The notes: a model not told the origin generated them from the letters alone. DNA of 64,000 nucleotides from Heligmosomoides polygyrus polygyrus (GCA_947396885.1 OX377203.1:5704001-5768000), one strand, 5' to 3'. Shown: positions 54,446 through 63,870, counted from the first letter of the stretch. Numbers and translations are program-made.

Positions 54446-55560
54446 ACCGAAGAAAGTTCTGATCATCGGAAATGGAATGGAGATAGGCCTTCAATAATCA
54501 CTCTGATGTGCGCCGTGCATTCTACGTCATCGAGCTATCGCGGCGGCAGTAGATAGCATTCTTCGCCTAAATAACGACCTAAATACGAAACTACAACGGG
54601 TAGACGAGCCCATCGCCGCCCCAGCGGAGCAAGTAGGAGTAGAACGCTGCTCATCGCGAAGAAACTCGATCCTGACCCTGTTGGCGGCGGTTAAAAATCG
54701 TGCGTCATGCAGGCAATCGACGCCGTCGGCGGACGTGCGCTTCCTGAAACCGATTCGGGCCGGCCGGCCGGAAATTTAATACAACAGCCACTTACGCGTC
54801 GACCGCTATTAGGCTATGAGGTTAGTGAACAAACAGCGGCAGCCAGCATCCGCACAGAGCAGTGCAGACCACGGCCGGAGCGGACAACGGCCGGAAAAAG
54901 CCGCACGACCAATTCGACGACTCTACGACTTCGTCGTGGTTGTCAAAAAAGCGCTGGAGCTGCCTGGAAGAACGTCCGAGGTGGCTAACGATTGGGGGTT
55001 ACGTTTGATTTATGCACGGGGACGGTTCCCGACCCGACGGAGCACTCTGTCAAATAGGGGGGCACGGAGGCCAACAGGTAGGTCCGTAATTGATGGCAGT
55101 GCGGTGACGGCCGCGATGACTTCACGAACCCCGTCGGTCTGATGAATGCCGTCGACAGATCGCCAATGTTGAACAAAGGAGGGTCATCCGCTTGAAATCG
55201 ATGCCTTTGTCTTCAGAAGCGGAAGAAGACGAGCGCGAAGAACTAAACGAAGGCGTCCTTCAGCTGACCATTAGAACTAACGGCACGTAGGGAGCTCTCC
55301 TGGTGTTTCAGCCGCTCACCAACGACTTCTCCAGCTCTACGTCTGCAGACATTTTAACAGCTACGACCAATTCAATGCTTTTGAAACGCATGCGGCGTAG
55401 ACAATCCGAAGAATTCCAAGAATTCCAAGAATGCGAAGAATACATGAATTCCCATCCCTTGACAAACACGTATTACACACGAAAAGAGAAAAAATGTAAA
55501 AGGGTTCGAGTGTTAGCTACAGGAAGGTCCAACACATCGCTTTTGTGAGCGGAAAGCAAA
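54446..55560. other. Unassigned; weak exon candidates
   Basis: SINE core relics at about 54505 and 54630. Frames of 93-108 codons (54707-55142 plus) have no motif. A TTTGTCTTCAG acceptor at about 55216 opens a 24-codon acidic frame to TAG at 55290 (AEEDEREELNEGVLQLTIR), which reads like a terminal exon but is too short to trust. Confidence 0.25.
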
Positions 55561-55565
55561 ACTCG

Positions 55566-55762
55566 GTACTAGTCGTCAATGTGGCCTACATGGGCAGTCG
55601 GGCCGCACTAGTGAATGCTACCAATCAGGACATCGACTGAGCACATGCGACAAGCAATCAGATGATCAGCATCACGCCCAGTGGGTGGTCCCGCGTTTGG
55701 AGCGCCTTTATTGGTTGAACACTTCTCCGTCTACCAATGTAGGCCACATTAACGACTAGTGC
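55566..55762. mobile_element. MITE family A, complete
   Basis: Ends GTACTAGTCGTCAATGTGGC and GGCCACATTAACGACTAGTG; interior CTACCAATCAGGACATCG and TTTATTGGTTGAACAC. Confidence 0.75.
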
Positions 55763-56240
55763 TAGTCACAAGAATCTTTTCTTTTCAACTATAGCATTTT
55801 TCTATAGCATGTTGTAACAGCAAGAAAGCGTTAAAATCCTACGATTCTGCGGTGGAATTGGCGTTCAGATCGCGCCATGCACTTGTACAAGGTGCCGAGA
55901 AGCTCCTTAGTCGTGAGGACAAGGAGAAATTACGTAAAGTTCGGGGAATTCGTGATTTTTTTAAAGATTTTCAATTTTTTTAGTTGCTTTATCTTACTCT
56001 TGCATACATTCCCTCTTCAAGGCGCAAATTCTTAGAAAAAATTAGCTCCTTCAAAACTTAAAAAAAAAGCATAAAAAAGCATACTTAGGCAACTTTAAAA
56101 ATATCTATCTACTTAATTGGATGAGTAAATAGATAAACAAACTGAATAAAGTCGAGTAGTACATCCTAACACCGTCCTAACGAGCCTTGGTCCGTAATTC
56201 TTAGCTAAAAACTTAAGATCGAATCGACGCCAATATGTCA
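55763..56240. other. AT-rich, nothing recognised
   Basis: Low-complexity A/T sequence without clear repeats or frames. A GATCGCGCCATGCACTTG relic near 55870 recalls the SINE core. Confidence 0.35.
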
Positions 56241-56249
56241 GTCCCTCGG

Positions 56250-56620
56250 TCTGACTGTTCATCCTCGCAAAAATAATTACAGCTCGAGGGCAGGAGGGGA
56301 GGGGAACAACGTTGCAAGACTAACGGCCCATCGTTATATCAAGAATCGAAAGTAATTAATTCAATCATGAAAACATATGACCGGTCATAGAAGAGCTCAT
56401 CCGACAATCTGTCCGTCTGTCTGCGCAAAATTAATTGCAGCTTATTTGTACATAGTCAGTCGATTAAACAATCTGTCGACACTAAGACTGACCATATTGA
56501 TTACTGCTCAAAGCAATGTGTTTGAGCTGAGGCTTCATGTCAACTGAACTCTATCGATCGTCTAGTTAATATCGATCGATACTATCGATTTTTACCAGGA
56601 AATTAGCTTTTGAAGTGGAA
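56250..56620 (-). repeat. CGGAC-block repeats, two copies
   Basis: Blocks at about 56262 (CATCCTCGCAAAAATAATTA) and 56405 (GTCCGTCTGTCTGCGCAAAA), then ATCGATCGATACTATCGATT. Confidence 0.55.
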
Positions 56621-57069
56621 ATCAAAGAAATATGATGGCCTTTGAACCGAGTTTATAACAATTAGACAGTATCTTTTCGATGGGGAAAAGCCCCAGCCAG
56701 AACAAGACCTGCTAGTAGGTAAGAAGACGTAAGGGTAAGGTAGTAAGGTACGACGGATACGCAGTACACATGGAGTCAGACCGAAACTGTCGCCAGTGAG
56801 CCTAAGCGCAAAAATGTCCTCCGAAAAAAAAATCTCCAAAAAATGATCAACAAAAATATCAATAACAAATCAATCAATGAATCAGTAAAAAAATCAATAT
56901 TCAATATTTATCAATATTAATCAATATTTTGCGCTACTCGAAATCGTAGAGGGAGAGGAATACACGTACTCATAGGCAAGAAAAATGCCTCACAAGGCTC
57001 AGCGTGTGACTTTTGATTTCTTGTCACGAGCGCTCTGAACATATTTCTTAAGGACCTCGCCACTTTAAA

Positions 57070-57073
57070 TAAG

Positions 57074-57105
<32 letters not shown>

Positions 57106-57520
57106 GCGTCCGCCTGTCTTTATTTCCTTCCACGCAAAATTATTGGCCGGAAAGAAAAGTTTATGCGGACGTCGCTACTTGTTTTATCCTACTGGAGTAT
57201 AAATAAATAAAGAAAGAATTAATGCGTTCGTCCGTCCTTATTCACCTCCGCGCTAATTTATTGGCCGGAAAATAACTCGTTTTATCCTACTGGAGTATAA
57301 GTAAATAAATAAATAAATAAATAAATAATGCGTTCGTCCGTATTCATTTCCTCCCATGCAAAATTATTGGCCGGAAAGAGAGCTTCATGTGGACGTCGCT
57401 ACCTATCTTATCATACCGGAGTACTAATAAATGACTAATAAATAAATAAATAAATAAATAAATAATGCGTCCGTTTGTCTCTTTTCCCTTCCACGCAAAA
57501 TTATTCGCCGGAAAGCGAGC
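57070..57520 (-). repeat. Tandem array, about 115-125 bp, with (AAAT)n plus CGGAC block
   Basis: Four units, each (AAAT)n followed by AATGCGTCCGxxxGTC, a pyrimidine-rich stretch, CACGCAAAATTATTGGCCGG+AAAG, and (except the last) GCGGACGTCGCTAC with TTATCCTACTGGAGTA. Units start at about 57070, 57195, 57300 and 57430. Confidence 0.8.
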
Positions 57521-57589
57521 TTCGCGCCTCGATTAGCTTGACTTATGGCTGCTCCGGGAAAGGCTTCCAAAATCAAAATGACATAATGT

Positions 57590-57806
57590 AATGGCTGATG
57601 GACAAGCTAGGATCGACACAAGAAGTCGCACAATATCGATCGGACGCCCGCTATCGATCGGTTTTATCGATTTTTTGTCAAAGCTGACCCTTTGAAGTGG
57701 ACATCGCGCTAACATCAAATCCAATGGACAGTTTCATTGCAAGTAAATGGTATGCATAATATCGATCAGAGATCCGCCATCGATCGGTTTTATCGATTTT
57801 TGTGCA
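57590..57806 (-). repeat. ATCGATCGG repeat, two copies
   Basis: ATATCGATCGGACGCCCGCT+ATCGATCGGTTTTATCGATT at about 57632, and ATATCGATCAGAGATCCGCC+ATCGATCGGTTTTATCGATT at about 57758. Same family as the 47-kb arrays by their closing segment. Confidence 0.6.
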
Positions 57807-57807
57807 G

Positions 57808-57975
57808 GCGATAAAGGAGAACGCCAACGAGGAAAGAGCGTGAATGGACTTTCAGATCCAAGATGCCCCCACTTCCGTTGCTCAGAAGGGCAGTAGTGAG
57901 CAAATGACATCCAGAACTTCTACTCCAATCTGTTGGACAGCTCCACCTCCACATGTCATCCTGCGTCGACTGAAG
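57808..57975 (+). pseudogene. RTE linker/RT N-terminal relic
   Basis: GCGATAAAGGAGAACGCCAA reads AIKENANEERA, and in another frame NFYSNLLDSSTST follows (57913 on). These match the region between the endonuclease and the reverse transcriptase in nematode RTE open frames (AIKE..ERR, then FYSDLFDS). Stops and frame changes show it is dead. Confidence 0.55.
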
Positions 57976-58378
57976 CAGGATGAATAGGTCGATATCAGTG
58001 GTTGCAATTGCAAAAGCCGACGTCGGTCTGCGGGATGTCGTCCGCCGTTGAACAACAAATTTCGGTGCCGTTCAGAAAAACCAGCGGACCGGGCAGCGCT
58101 GAAGACCGGAAGCATCAACGAAGAGATTAGCTGGATCCCGGCTCCAGCACACGTCACCTGTCTCCTCCATTATGAGGCGCAGAATTAGTGCAGCATGACC
58201 ACAATGGCGGGAGATGAGGAGAAGGAACCGGCTGCGAGAAAATGGGAGGAGAAAGTGAATGACAAGGAGGAAACAAGGACCATGAACTCATTGCCCTCTG
58301 TAGATTCCCATAGAATTTACAGCCTTTGTATTAGGCTTAAGTTCGTGAAGCAGGTGCGGTTCCGTAGCCATTTGTGTC

Positions 58379-58573
58379 CTAGTCGCGAAAGTGGGCAGCA
58401 CTGAGAGGTCGGAACGCGTCAGCCAATCAGGTCGCATCGAATGGGCGTGCCATTCGGAGAAAACCTGAGCGGCCGGTACCCTGACTGGATGGCGTGTGTT
58501 CGGTCGGTGCCCAGCAAGGTTACGATTGGCTCGCGCGGCATCACCTCTTAATGCTGCCTACATTCGCGACATT
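58379..58573. mobile_element. MITE family B, complete
   Basis: Ends CTAGTCGCGAAAGTGGGCAG and TGCTGCCTACATTCGCGACA; interior CGTCAGCCAATCAGGTC and GTTACGATTGGCTCGC. Duplicated at 62102-62295. Confidence 0.8.
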
Positions 58574-58801
58574 GTCCCAAGAATGAACCCCTACCGCTAT
58601 AAAACGCTATAACATGGTGAGAAACTATAATTATCAGACAAGTAACCAAAAAGGAGGTCAAACGTGAAGTTAACAGCAGGCTAAAGCCGTCATCTACCGA
58701 CACCTCGCCCATTTCTACTAGGGTCCCGCCCCTTTTCGTTGACCACTATTAAAAAATGGTCGTGAAAATGCGTTGGGAACAGTCATTGAGCATTGTCCGT
58801 A

Positions 58802-58943
58802 TCACCTGTATCACCTATCGTCCCCTTGATCATCGAATTGCTCGAGCGGGTGCCAGCAGCGTCTCCATTCGTCCCTGTCGCGTGCCAGAGTGGTCCAATG
58901 GATCCTCCTCGCTCGAGGGACACGAAGAGCGTCATATCGGTCG
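58802..58943 (-). mobile_element. RTE 3'-end insertion, 5' truncated, with target duplication
   Basis: The minus strand encodes the RTE polyprotein C-terminus, DRYDALRVPRARRIHWTTLA then RDRDEWRRCWHPLEQFDDQG+DDR and a TGA stop (58811-58813). The stop lies in an AGGTGATAC short tandem tail, as is usual for RTE elements with almost no 3' UTR. TTGTCCGTA flanks it on both sides (58793-58801, 58944-58952). Copy 2 of the surrounding duplication has the unoccupied site near 62530. This is a clean, severely 5'-truncated LINE insertion of 142 bp. Confidence 0.85.
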
Positions 58944-58972
58944 TTGTCCGTACAACTTTCTAATCCGATGCT

Positions 58973-59107
58973 ATTCATTAATGTGACCAACACGGGTAGG
59001 CCTTAGTATGCCAGGCCAAGATAACCAGTCAGAGCAGCGACCGTTACGCCCCTCTGGGACACTTGGTCTGTTGCATCTGTGCAGCTCAACTTTGGTCACA
59101 TTAAGGT
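58973..59107. mobile_element. MITE related to family A (GTGACCAACACGGG)
   Basis: Ends ATTCATTAATGTGACCAACA and AACTTTGGTCACATTAAGG. Duplicated at 62561-62720. Confidence 0.65.
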
Positions 59108-59114
59108 CTGCTAT

Positions 59115-59237
59115 CTCTACCTCTATTCGAATACATTCGAAAAACGCGATTTTTTGAACATTCGAATTCGAATATTCAAATTCGAATGGAAATCATTCGA
59201 ATACCTATTCGAATAGGTCATTCGAGCACAACTATAG
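59115..59237. mobile_element. TTCGAA-palindrome element
   Basis: Repeated TTCGAA and GAATATTC words; right end GAGCACAACTATAG, complement of the start of the 18560 element. It joins directly to the inner half of a family B MITE (59237-59303). Confidence 0.45.
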
Positions 59238-59303
59238 TGCCCAGCAAGGTTACGATTGGCTCGCGCGGCGTCACCTCTTAGTGCAGCCTACATTCGCGAC
59301 ATT
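59237..59303. mobile_element. MITE family B, right half
   Basis: TGCCCAGCAAGGTTACGATT+GGC to CAGCCTACATTCGCGACAT. Nearly identical to 58510-58573. The left half has been replaced by the TTCGAA element. Confidence 0.65.
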
Positions 59304-59639
59304 GTCCCAAGAATGAACCCCTACTGTTATAAAACGCTATAACATATTGAGAAACTATAATTGTCAGGTAAATAGATAGGTTACTGTGGATTTCTGAGGT
59401 GAAGCTCCACTCAACAGCCAGACTGGCCGGCTATGTTCGCTGACTGTTGGCACGGAACATGTAGAGGGCTAGCCAACAGCTGCTCTGGGTCGGTGACCAC
59501 TCACCAGAACTCGAAACCTGATTCCAGAAAAGCCCGAACATGAGCTTAAACTCTGCTGTGCCGAACAGCTGATGACTGACTGCTTCCAGTTCAGCTGCTT
59601 CAGCTCGGTGTAAACCGGCTGAAAAACGACACGCGAATC

Positions 59640-60539
59640 ACTTCGCAGAGACCATAAACAGTGGAGTTATAGCGGCGAAGTTAGGACAACATTAGACATC
59701 GCGTCGCGTCACTGGTCGGGGTTTTTGAGTCGAAATTCCTCGAATAGAACGGGAAACGCGGCGCTCATCAGCATAATGGGCGGAAGAGGCGGCACAGTGC
59801 CAACGGGAGCTGGCAGCACGTGGAATTCGAACCTTTCCAGGCTCGTCGGCCTTGTTGGCCGTCCGTTGCAAACACTGCATCCGTGGCCGTGGCGTTGATT
59901 AATTAGCATCAGTTCTGCATGGGAGGCCGACGACGAACGAAAACACTGGATAAAACATCGCCCTGGCTCCTCGAAGACCGTTGTCTCCGCGTGTAAATAC
60001 GAGCATATCCGATGGGATGGAATGAAGCCGCGCATCTTCCTCTTCAGAGAGCCTTCGGATTCTCTTCCTATTGCTAGAGGGATCTGAGCCCAGGCGGTCC
60101 CTTCAGGGGTGGTGGATAGGGGAAGGAATCGCGAAGCAAATGCGACCGTATACTGCCCTGAGACGTAGGAAGGTCTCCCTGCTCCTGCTATGTCGGATCG
60201 ACTCGCTCTTGTGAGTGGGCATGGCACGTTTATGCACACAGTGCATGGGTGGGCTCGCGTCTGCGCGGATTGTATCTGTATCGGCCCACTCGGTACCGGA
60301 AACACATCGTAAGGCGATTCGAGGCTGCCTAAAAGTCTCGCCCCGTCCCTTCGGGCAGTCTGGCTGGCTGCCCGGAGTTCTTCACCAGTGCCACAGAGCC
60401 GGACTAGCTAAACGTGTCGTACTCCACTCACAGTAGCACTAAAGGGTCTCATTTCCCTGACCCTGAAAGAGCCCCCATTTCTGCAGCGGACGAGTACGGA
60501 GAGGCTGCTAAAATCTCAGAGCCCAACCAGACTGCGCAA
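59640..60539 (+). other. Probable RTE 5' region; long minus frame is likely a shadow
   Basis: This block directly precedes the RTE endonuclease relic on the plus strand and is GC-richer than its surroundings. The minus-strand frame 59709-60305 (198 codons) is the longest in the window but is Pro/Ser/Arg-rich without motifs, so I treat it as a by-product. An alternative is a host exon that I cannot recognise. Confidence 0.3.
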
Positions 60540-61456
60540 ATTGAGAAGGACTAGGATGACGGTCTGTACTTACAACGCCCGCACGCTCGCATCTGAAGCA
60601 TCCGTCGAGGACCTGATGATACAAGCCAGGAAGATCAAGTACGACGTCATCGGACTGACCGAGACGAAAAGGCACCACCCGTACACGCCGGCTACAACTC
60701 CGGAGAAGAACTGTTCCTCGGAACATACGACTGCGTGGGAGTAGACGGCGTTGGTGTCCTCTCTGGCGATGAACATCGTTGATTCGCGCGAGCTCTGACA
60801 GGCCGAATCGGACGTTTGCGACTGGAGCGGTGTGGCTCCGTGCCAACTTTCACTGTATTCGTCGCGTATGACCGAACATCCGACTACGATGACGAAGACG
60901 TCGAAGCCTTCTACGTGGAGCTGAAGAAGTTCTATAAGATCACACCCTCTACAAGGTGATCGTCGGCAACTTCAACGGCGAGATCGAGTCACGAATGTCG
61001 CCGGAAGAACATCACATAGGAACCCACGGTTTGGAGAGGAACGAGCAAGGTAGAAGGCTGCTTGAGTTCGTCATGTCGGAAGAGAAGCCTCCTGCCCTAC
61101 GATGGATCTCGGAATCCCCCGGTGACCAGTTCCACAACGACATCGACCACATCATCTTCAATCGCAAGTATTGCCTGATCGACGTCTCCGTTGTCCCCAA
61201 GTTCTACACGGGACCACCGCCTCCTTTGCGCGATATTCCGCTCTTTGCGTCAAGGAGAGAAGACCGCGAAGTACAAGAAGAGGAGTTCCCGAATGACCAT
61301 CAACTGCGACATGTACACCTCTCTTGCCGGCCTTTGGGAAGATGCCGTCATGGACAACGTCGACGAGGAATACGACCGCTTAGCGCGTGATCTCCACAAC
61401 AGTGCTAAGAAGGGAGCCGAAAGCTTCAAGGCGACGAAAGGACAGATCATCAAATA
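60540..61456 (+). pseudogene. RTE-type retrotransposon endonuclease, broken
   Basis: Part of the apurinic-like endonuclease (EEP fold) that opens RTE polyproteins and nicks target DNA for reverse transcription in the nucleus. It is visible in several frames: MTVCTYNARTLASEASVEDL then IQARKIKYDVIGLTETKRHH (60556-60680); GEELFLGTYD and RIGRLRLERCGSVP in the next frame; IVGNFNGEI and HIGTHGLERNEQGRRLLEF (60959 on); SESPGDQFHNDIDHIIFNRK; VVPKFYTG; and, after a final shift, DHRLLCAIF and TSLAGLWEDAVMDNVDEEYD. Motifs are in normal order. At least three frameshifts and in-frame stops break the frame. The aspartate of the usual GDFN motif is Asn here (GNFN), which would remove a metal ligand. The reverse transcriptase is absent. 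Similar copies are extremely common in hookworms. Confidence 0.9.
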
Positions 61457-61496
61457 GATATGTCAGCGTGGAGGAACACGCGCACCAACCCGTCAA

Positions 61497-61520
61497 TGCT
61501 GCCCACATTCGCGACATCGT
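61497..61520. mobile_element. MITE family B, right end fragment
   Basis: AATGCTGCCCACATTCGCGA+CAT directly after the RTE relic. Confidence 0.5.
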
Positions 61521-61542
61521 TCCAAGACAGGCATACTTGCAA

Positions 61543-61710
61543 AGCAGGCGATAAAGGAGAACGCCAATGAGGAAAAAGCGTGAATGGACTTTCAGATCCA
61601 AGATGCCCCCACCTCCGATGCTCAGTAGGGCAGTAGTGAGCGAATGACATCCAGAACTTCTACTCTGATCTGTTGGACAGCTCCACCTCCACATGTCGTC
61701 CTGCGCCGAC
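61543..61710 (+). pseudogene. RTE linker/RT N-terminal relic
   Basis: AIKENANEEKA in one frame, then NFYSDLLDSSTST in another, as in copy 1. It lies about 90 bp after the end of the endonuclease relic and in the same strand, in the order expected for RTE, so both may descend from one element with a MITE end inserted between them. Confidence 0.55.
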
Positions 61711-62101
61711 TGAAGCAGGATGAATAGGTCGACGTCAATGGTTGCAAATGCAAAAGCCGACGTCGTCCACCGCTGAACAACAAATTTCGGTGCCGTTCAG
61801 AAAAACCAGCAGACCGAGCAGCGCTGAAGACCGGAAGCATCAACGAAGAGATTAGCTGGAGCATGGCTGCATCACACGTCACCTGTCGTGTCATTATGAG
61901 GCGCAGAATTAGTGCAGCATGACCACAATGGCGAGAGATGAGGAGAAGGAACCGGCTGCGAGAAAATGGGAGGAGAAAGTGAATGACAAGGAGGAAGCAA
62001 GGATCATGACTCATTGCCCTCTGTAGATTCCCATAGAATTTACAGCCTATGTAGCAGGCTTAAGCTCGTGAAGCAGGTGCGGTTCCGAAGCCATTTGAGT
62101 C

Positions 62102-62295
62102 CTAGTTGCGAATGTGGGCAGCACTGAGAGGTCGGAACGCGTCAGCCAATCAGGTCGCATCGAATGGGCGTGCCATTCTGAGAAAACCTGAGCGGCCGGT
62201 ACCCGGACTGGATGGCGTGTGCTCGGTCGGTGCCCAGCACGGTTACGATTGGCTAGCGCGGCATCGCCTCTTAGTGCTGCCTATATTCGCGACAT
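62102..62295. mobile_element. MITE family B, complete
   Basis: Ends CTAGTTGCGAATGTGGGCAG and TGCTGCCTATATTCGCGACA. Paralogue of 58379-58573. Confidence 0.8.
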
Positions 62296-62560
62296 TCGCC
62301 CAAGAATGGACCCCTACTTAAAAGATTACTGCTATAAAACGCCTTAATATGGCAAGAAACTATAATTGTCAGACAAATAACCAAAAAGGAAATCAAAGGT
62401 AAAGTTAAGAGCAGGCTCAAGCCGTAATCTACCTACACCCCGCCCATTTCTACTAGGGTCCCGCAACTCTTCGTTGACCGCTACTAAAAAATGGCCACGA
62501 GAATGCGTTGGGAACAACAGTCGCTGAACATTGCCCGTACAACTTTCTAATCCGATGCTA

Positions 62561-62720
62561 TTCATTAATGTGACCAACACGGGTAGGTCATAATACGCCA
62601 GGCAAAGATAATCAATGAGAGTAGCGACCGTTCCGCCCCTCTAGGAACGCCCATTCGATGCGACCTGATTGGTTTGCTGCACCTGTGCAGCTCAACGTTG
62701 GCCACATTAAGGTCTTGTAC
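62561..62720. mobile_element. MITE related to family A
   Basis: ATTCATTAATGTGACCAACA to ACGTTGGCCACATTAAGGTC. The interior keeps CGACCTGATTGGTTTGC, which its paralogue at 58973 has lost. Confidence 0.65.
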
Positions 62721-62784
62721 CTCTGCCCTTAGAGAGTGCATTTGGGCCGACAAGAACAGGCGCACTAATAAATATGTACGTGCA

Positions 62785-63002
62785 CTGCAGGTACTTGTCG
62801 GGTTTTTGCCCGACCGGGTTGAGTACCGAAGATCGAAAAGGCAAGGCAACTAAAGCGAAGGCAGCAGATGTTAACGCTAGCGAGTAATTGATTCGTGAAG
62901 TGAAGAGGTGCACTGCTAGTGCACTCCGTGCGTTGATTGGCTAGTGCGCGCCTTTGCCACGCCCTTGTCCTGGACGGGCAAAAACCCGATAAGTACCTGC
63001 AG
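62785..63002. mobile_element. MITE with CTGCAGGTACTTGTCGGG ends
   Basis: 218 bp; ends CTGCAGGTACTTGTCGGGTT+TTTGCCCG and CGGGCAAAAACCCGATAAGT+ACCTGCAG. The terminal repeat of about 28 bp itself has a GTCGGG/CCCGAC hairpin. Interior GCGTTGATTGGCTAGTGCGC. Confidence 0.8.
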
Positions 63003-63269
63003 GTAAAGGAAAACTCGTGCACTTACTCCAAGCTGATCGATGATCGCAGAGTAGTCTCTACAGGCTCCCCAGTTGTCATCATTTTGATTTTATCGTTGTT
63101 ATCAAGAAGTGTAATTGAAATGCCTCCCCCTTTAGGATAGGTTTCGGGAATCGTTCCATAACGCCACAAACTGGAACTTCTAACAGAGAAATGGGAGGGG
63201 GTGGAGTCAGGTATTCCAACATCAGAGCTTATTTTCATACGAGCAGCGTATATTGTTAGGTAACCCAAA

Positions 63270-63870
63270 ACAGCAATAAAATGAAAATTTATTATTTACG
63301 GTAAAAAATAATTGATCACGTTGAGATGAGAAATATAAAAATTGCGCAGCGAAAATCGATGATTCAGAACTAGGAAAACATGAAATGAGCGCTGGCGGCA
63401 AAGAGAACTTCTCAGCAGCTGGCGTGCCCCGCGGCCAATTACGTGACCCACAGCCAATCAATGGCAACTTTTTGCGTTTCGCTGTTTCATGTACGTATAG
63501 ACAGCTTCCTTGGAGCATTACCGTTTAAGTTAAATCAGCCCAAATACGTATGGATAGGAAGAAGGTAGCGTTCATAAACCTTCTTGTAGGTTGCGCCACG
63601 CATTCTGCATCTACGCAAGAGCGAAGCAGCGTGTGAGGTCAAATCAACACACAACCTGCAATAAAACAACGAAAAATTATTATTTGAATAAAAATAATTC
63701 GAAAAGAGTTTTCGTTGAAAAAAAATAAAAATTAAACAACGAAAATCAATAATTACGAAATAGGCAAACATGAAAATAAACACCGATGGCAATGAGAACT
63801 TCTTAGCAGCTGCCGCGCCCCGCGGCCAATTACGTGACCCGCAGCCAATCAATGGCAACTTTTTGCGTTT
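63270..63870. repeat. Two direct copies, about 390 bp apart
   Basis: 63380-63490 and 63768-63870 share GAGAACTTCT(C/T)AGCAGCTG, GCCCCGCGGCCAATTACGTG and CAGCCAATCAATGGCAACTT+TTTGCGTTT. The preceding A/T-rich parts also match. Minus-strand frames in both begin PLIGCGSRNWPRG, which simply reflects the duplication. Confidence 0.75.
63590..63612 (-). mobile_element. SINE core relic
   Basis: TTGCGCCACGCATTCTGCAT+CTACG. Confidence 0.4.

Larger units (their letters stand above)
57806..59125 (+). repeat. Segmental duplication, copy 1
   Basis: Collinear with 61541-62740: RTE-derived linker sequence, a spacer with GAGATGAGGAGAAGGAACCG, a family B MITE (58379-58573) and a GTGACCAACACGGG MITE (58973-59107). 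It contains a 142-bp RTE insertion that copy 2 lacks. Confidence 0.85.
61541..62740 (+). repeat. Segmental duplication, copy 2
   Basis: Collinear with 57806-59125 and lacking the 142-bp RTE insertion. Includes an RTE linker relic (61543-61710, with NFYSDLLDSSTST closer to the usual FYSDLFDS), a family B MITE (62102-62295) and the GTGACCAACACGGG MITE (62561-62720). Confidence 0.85.

Noticed and set aside
55216..55290. Acidic 24-codon terminal exon after TTTGTCTTCAG
   Set aside because: Good acceptor and plausible codons, but one short frame with no upstream partner exon is not enough.
59709..60305. 198-codon minus-strand open frame, longest in the window
   Set aside because: No motif, Pro/Ser/Arg-rich composition typical of antisense to GC-rich sequence, and it lies opposite the probable 5' region of a plus-strand RTE element.
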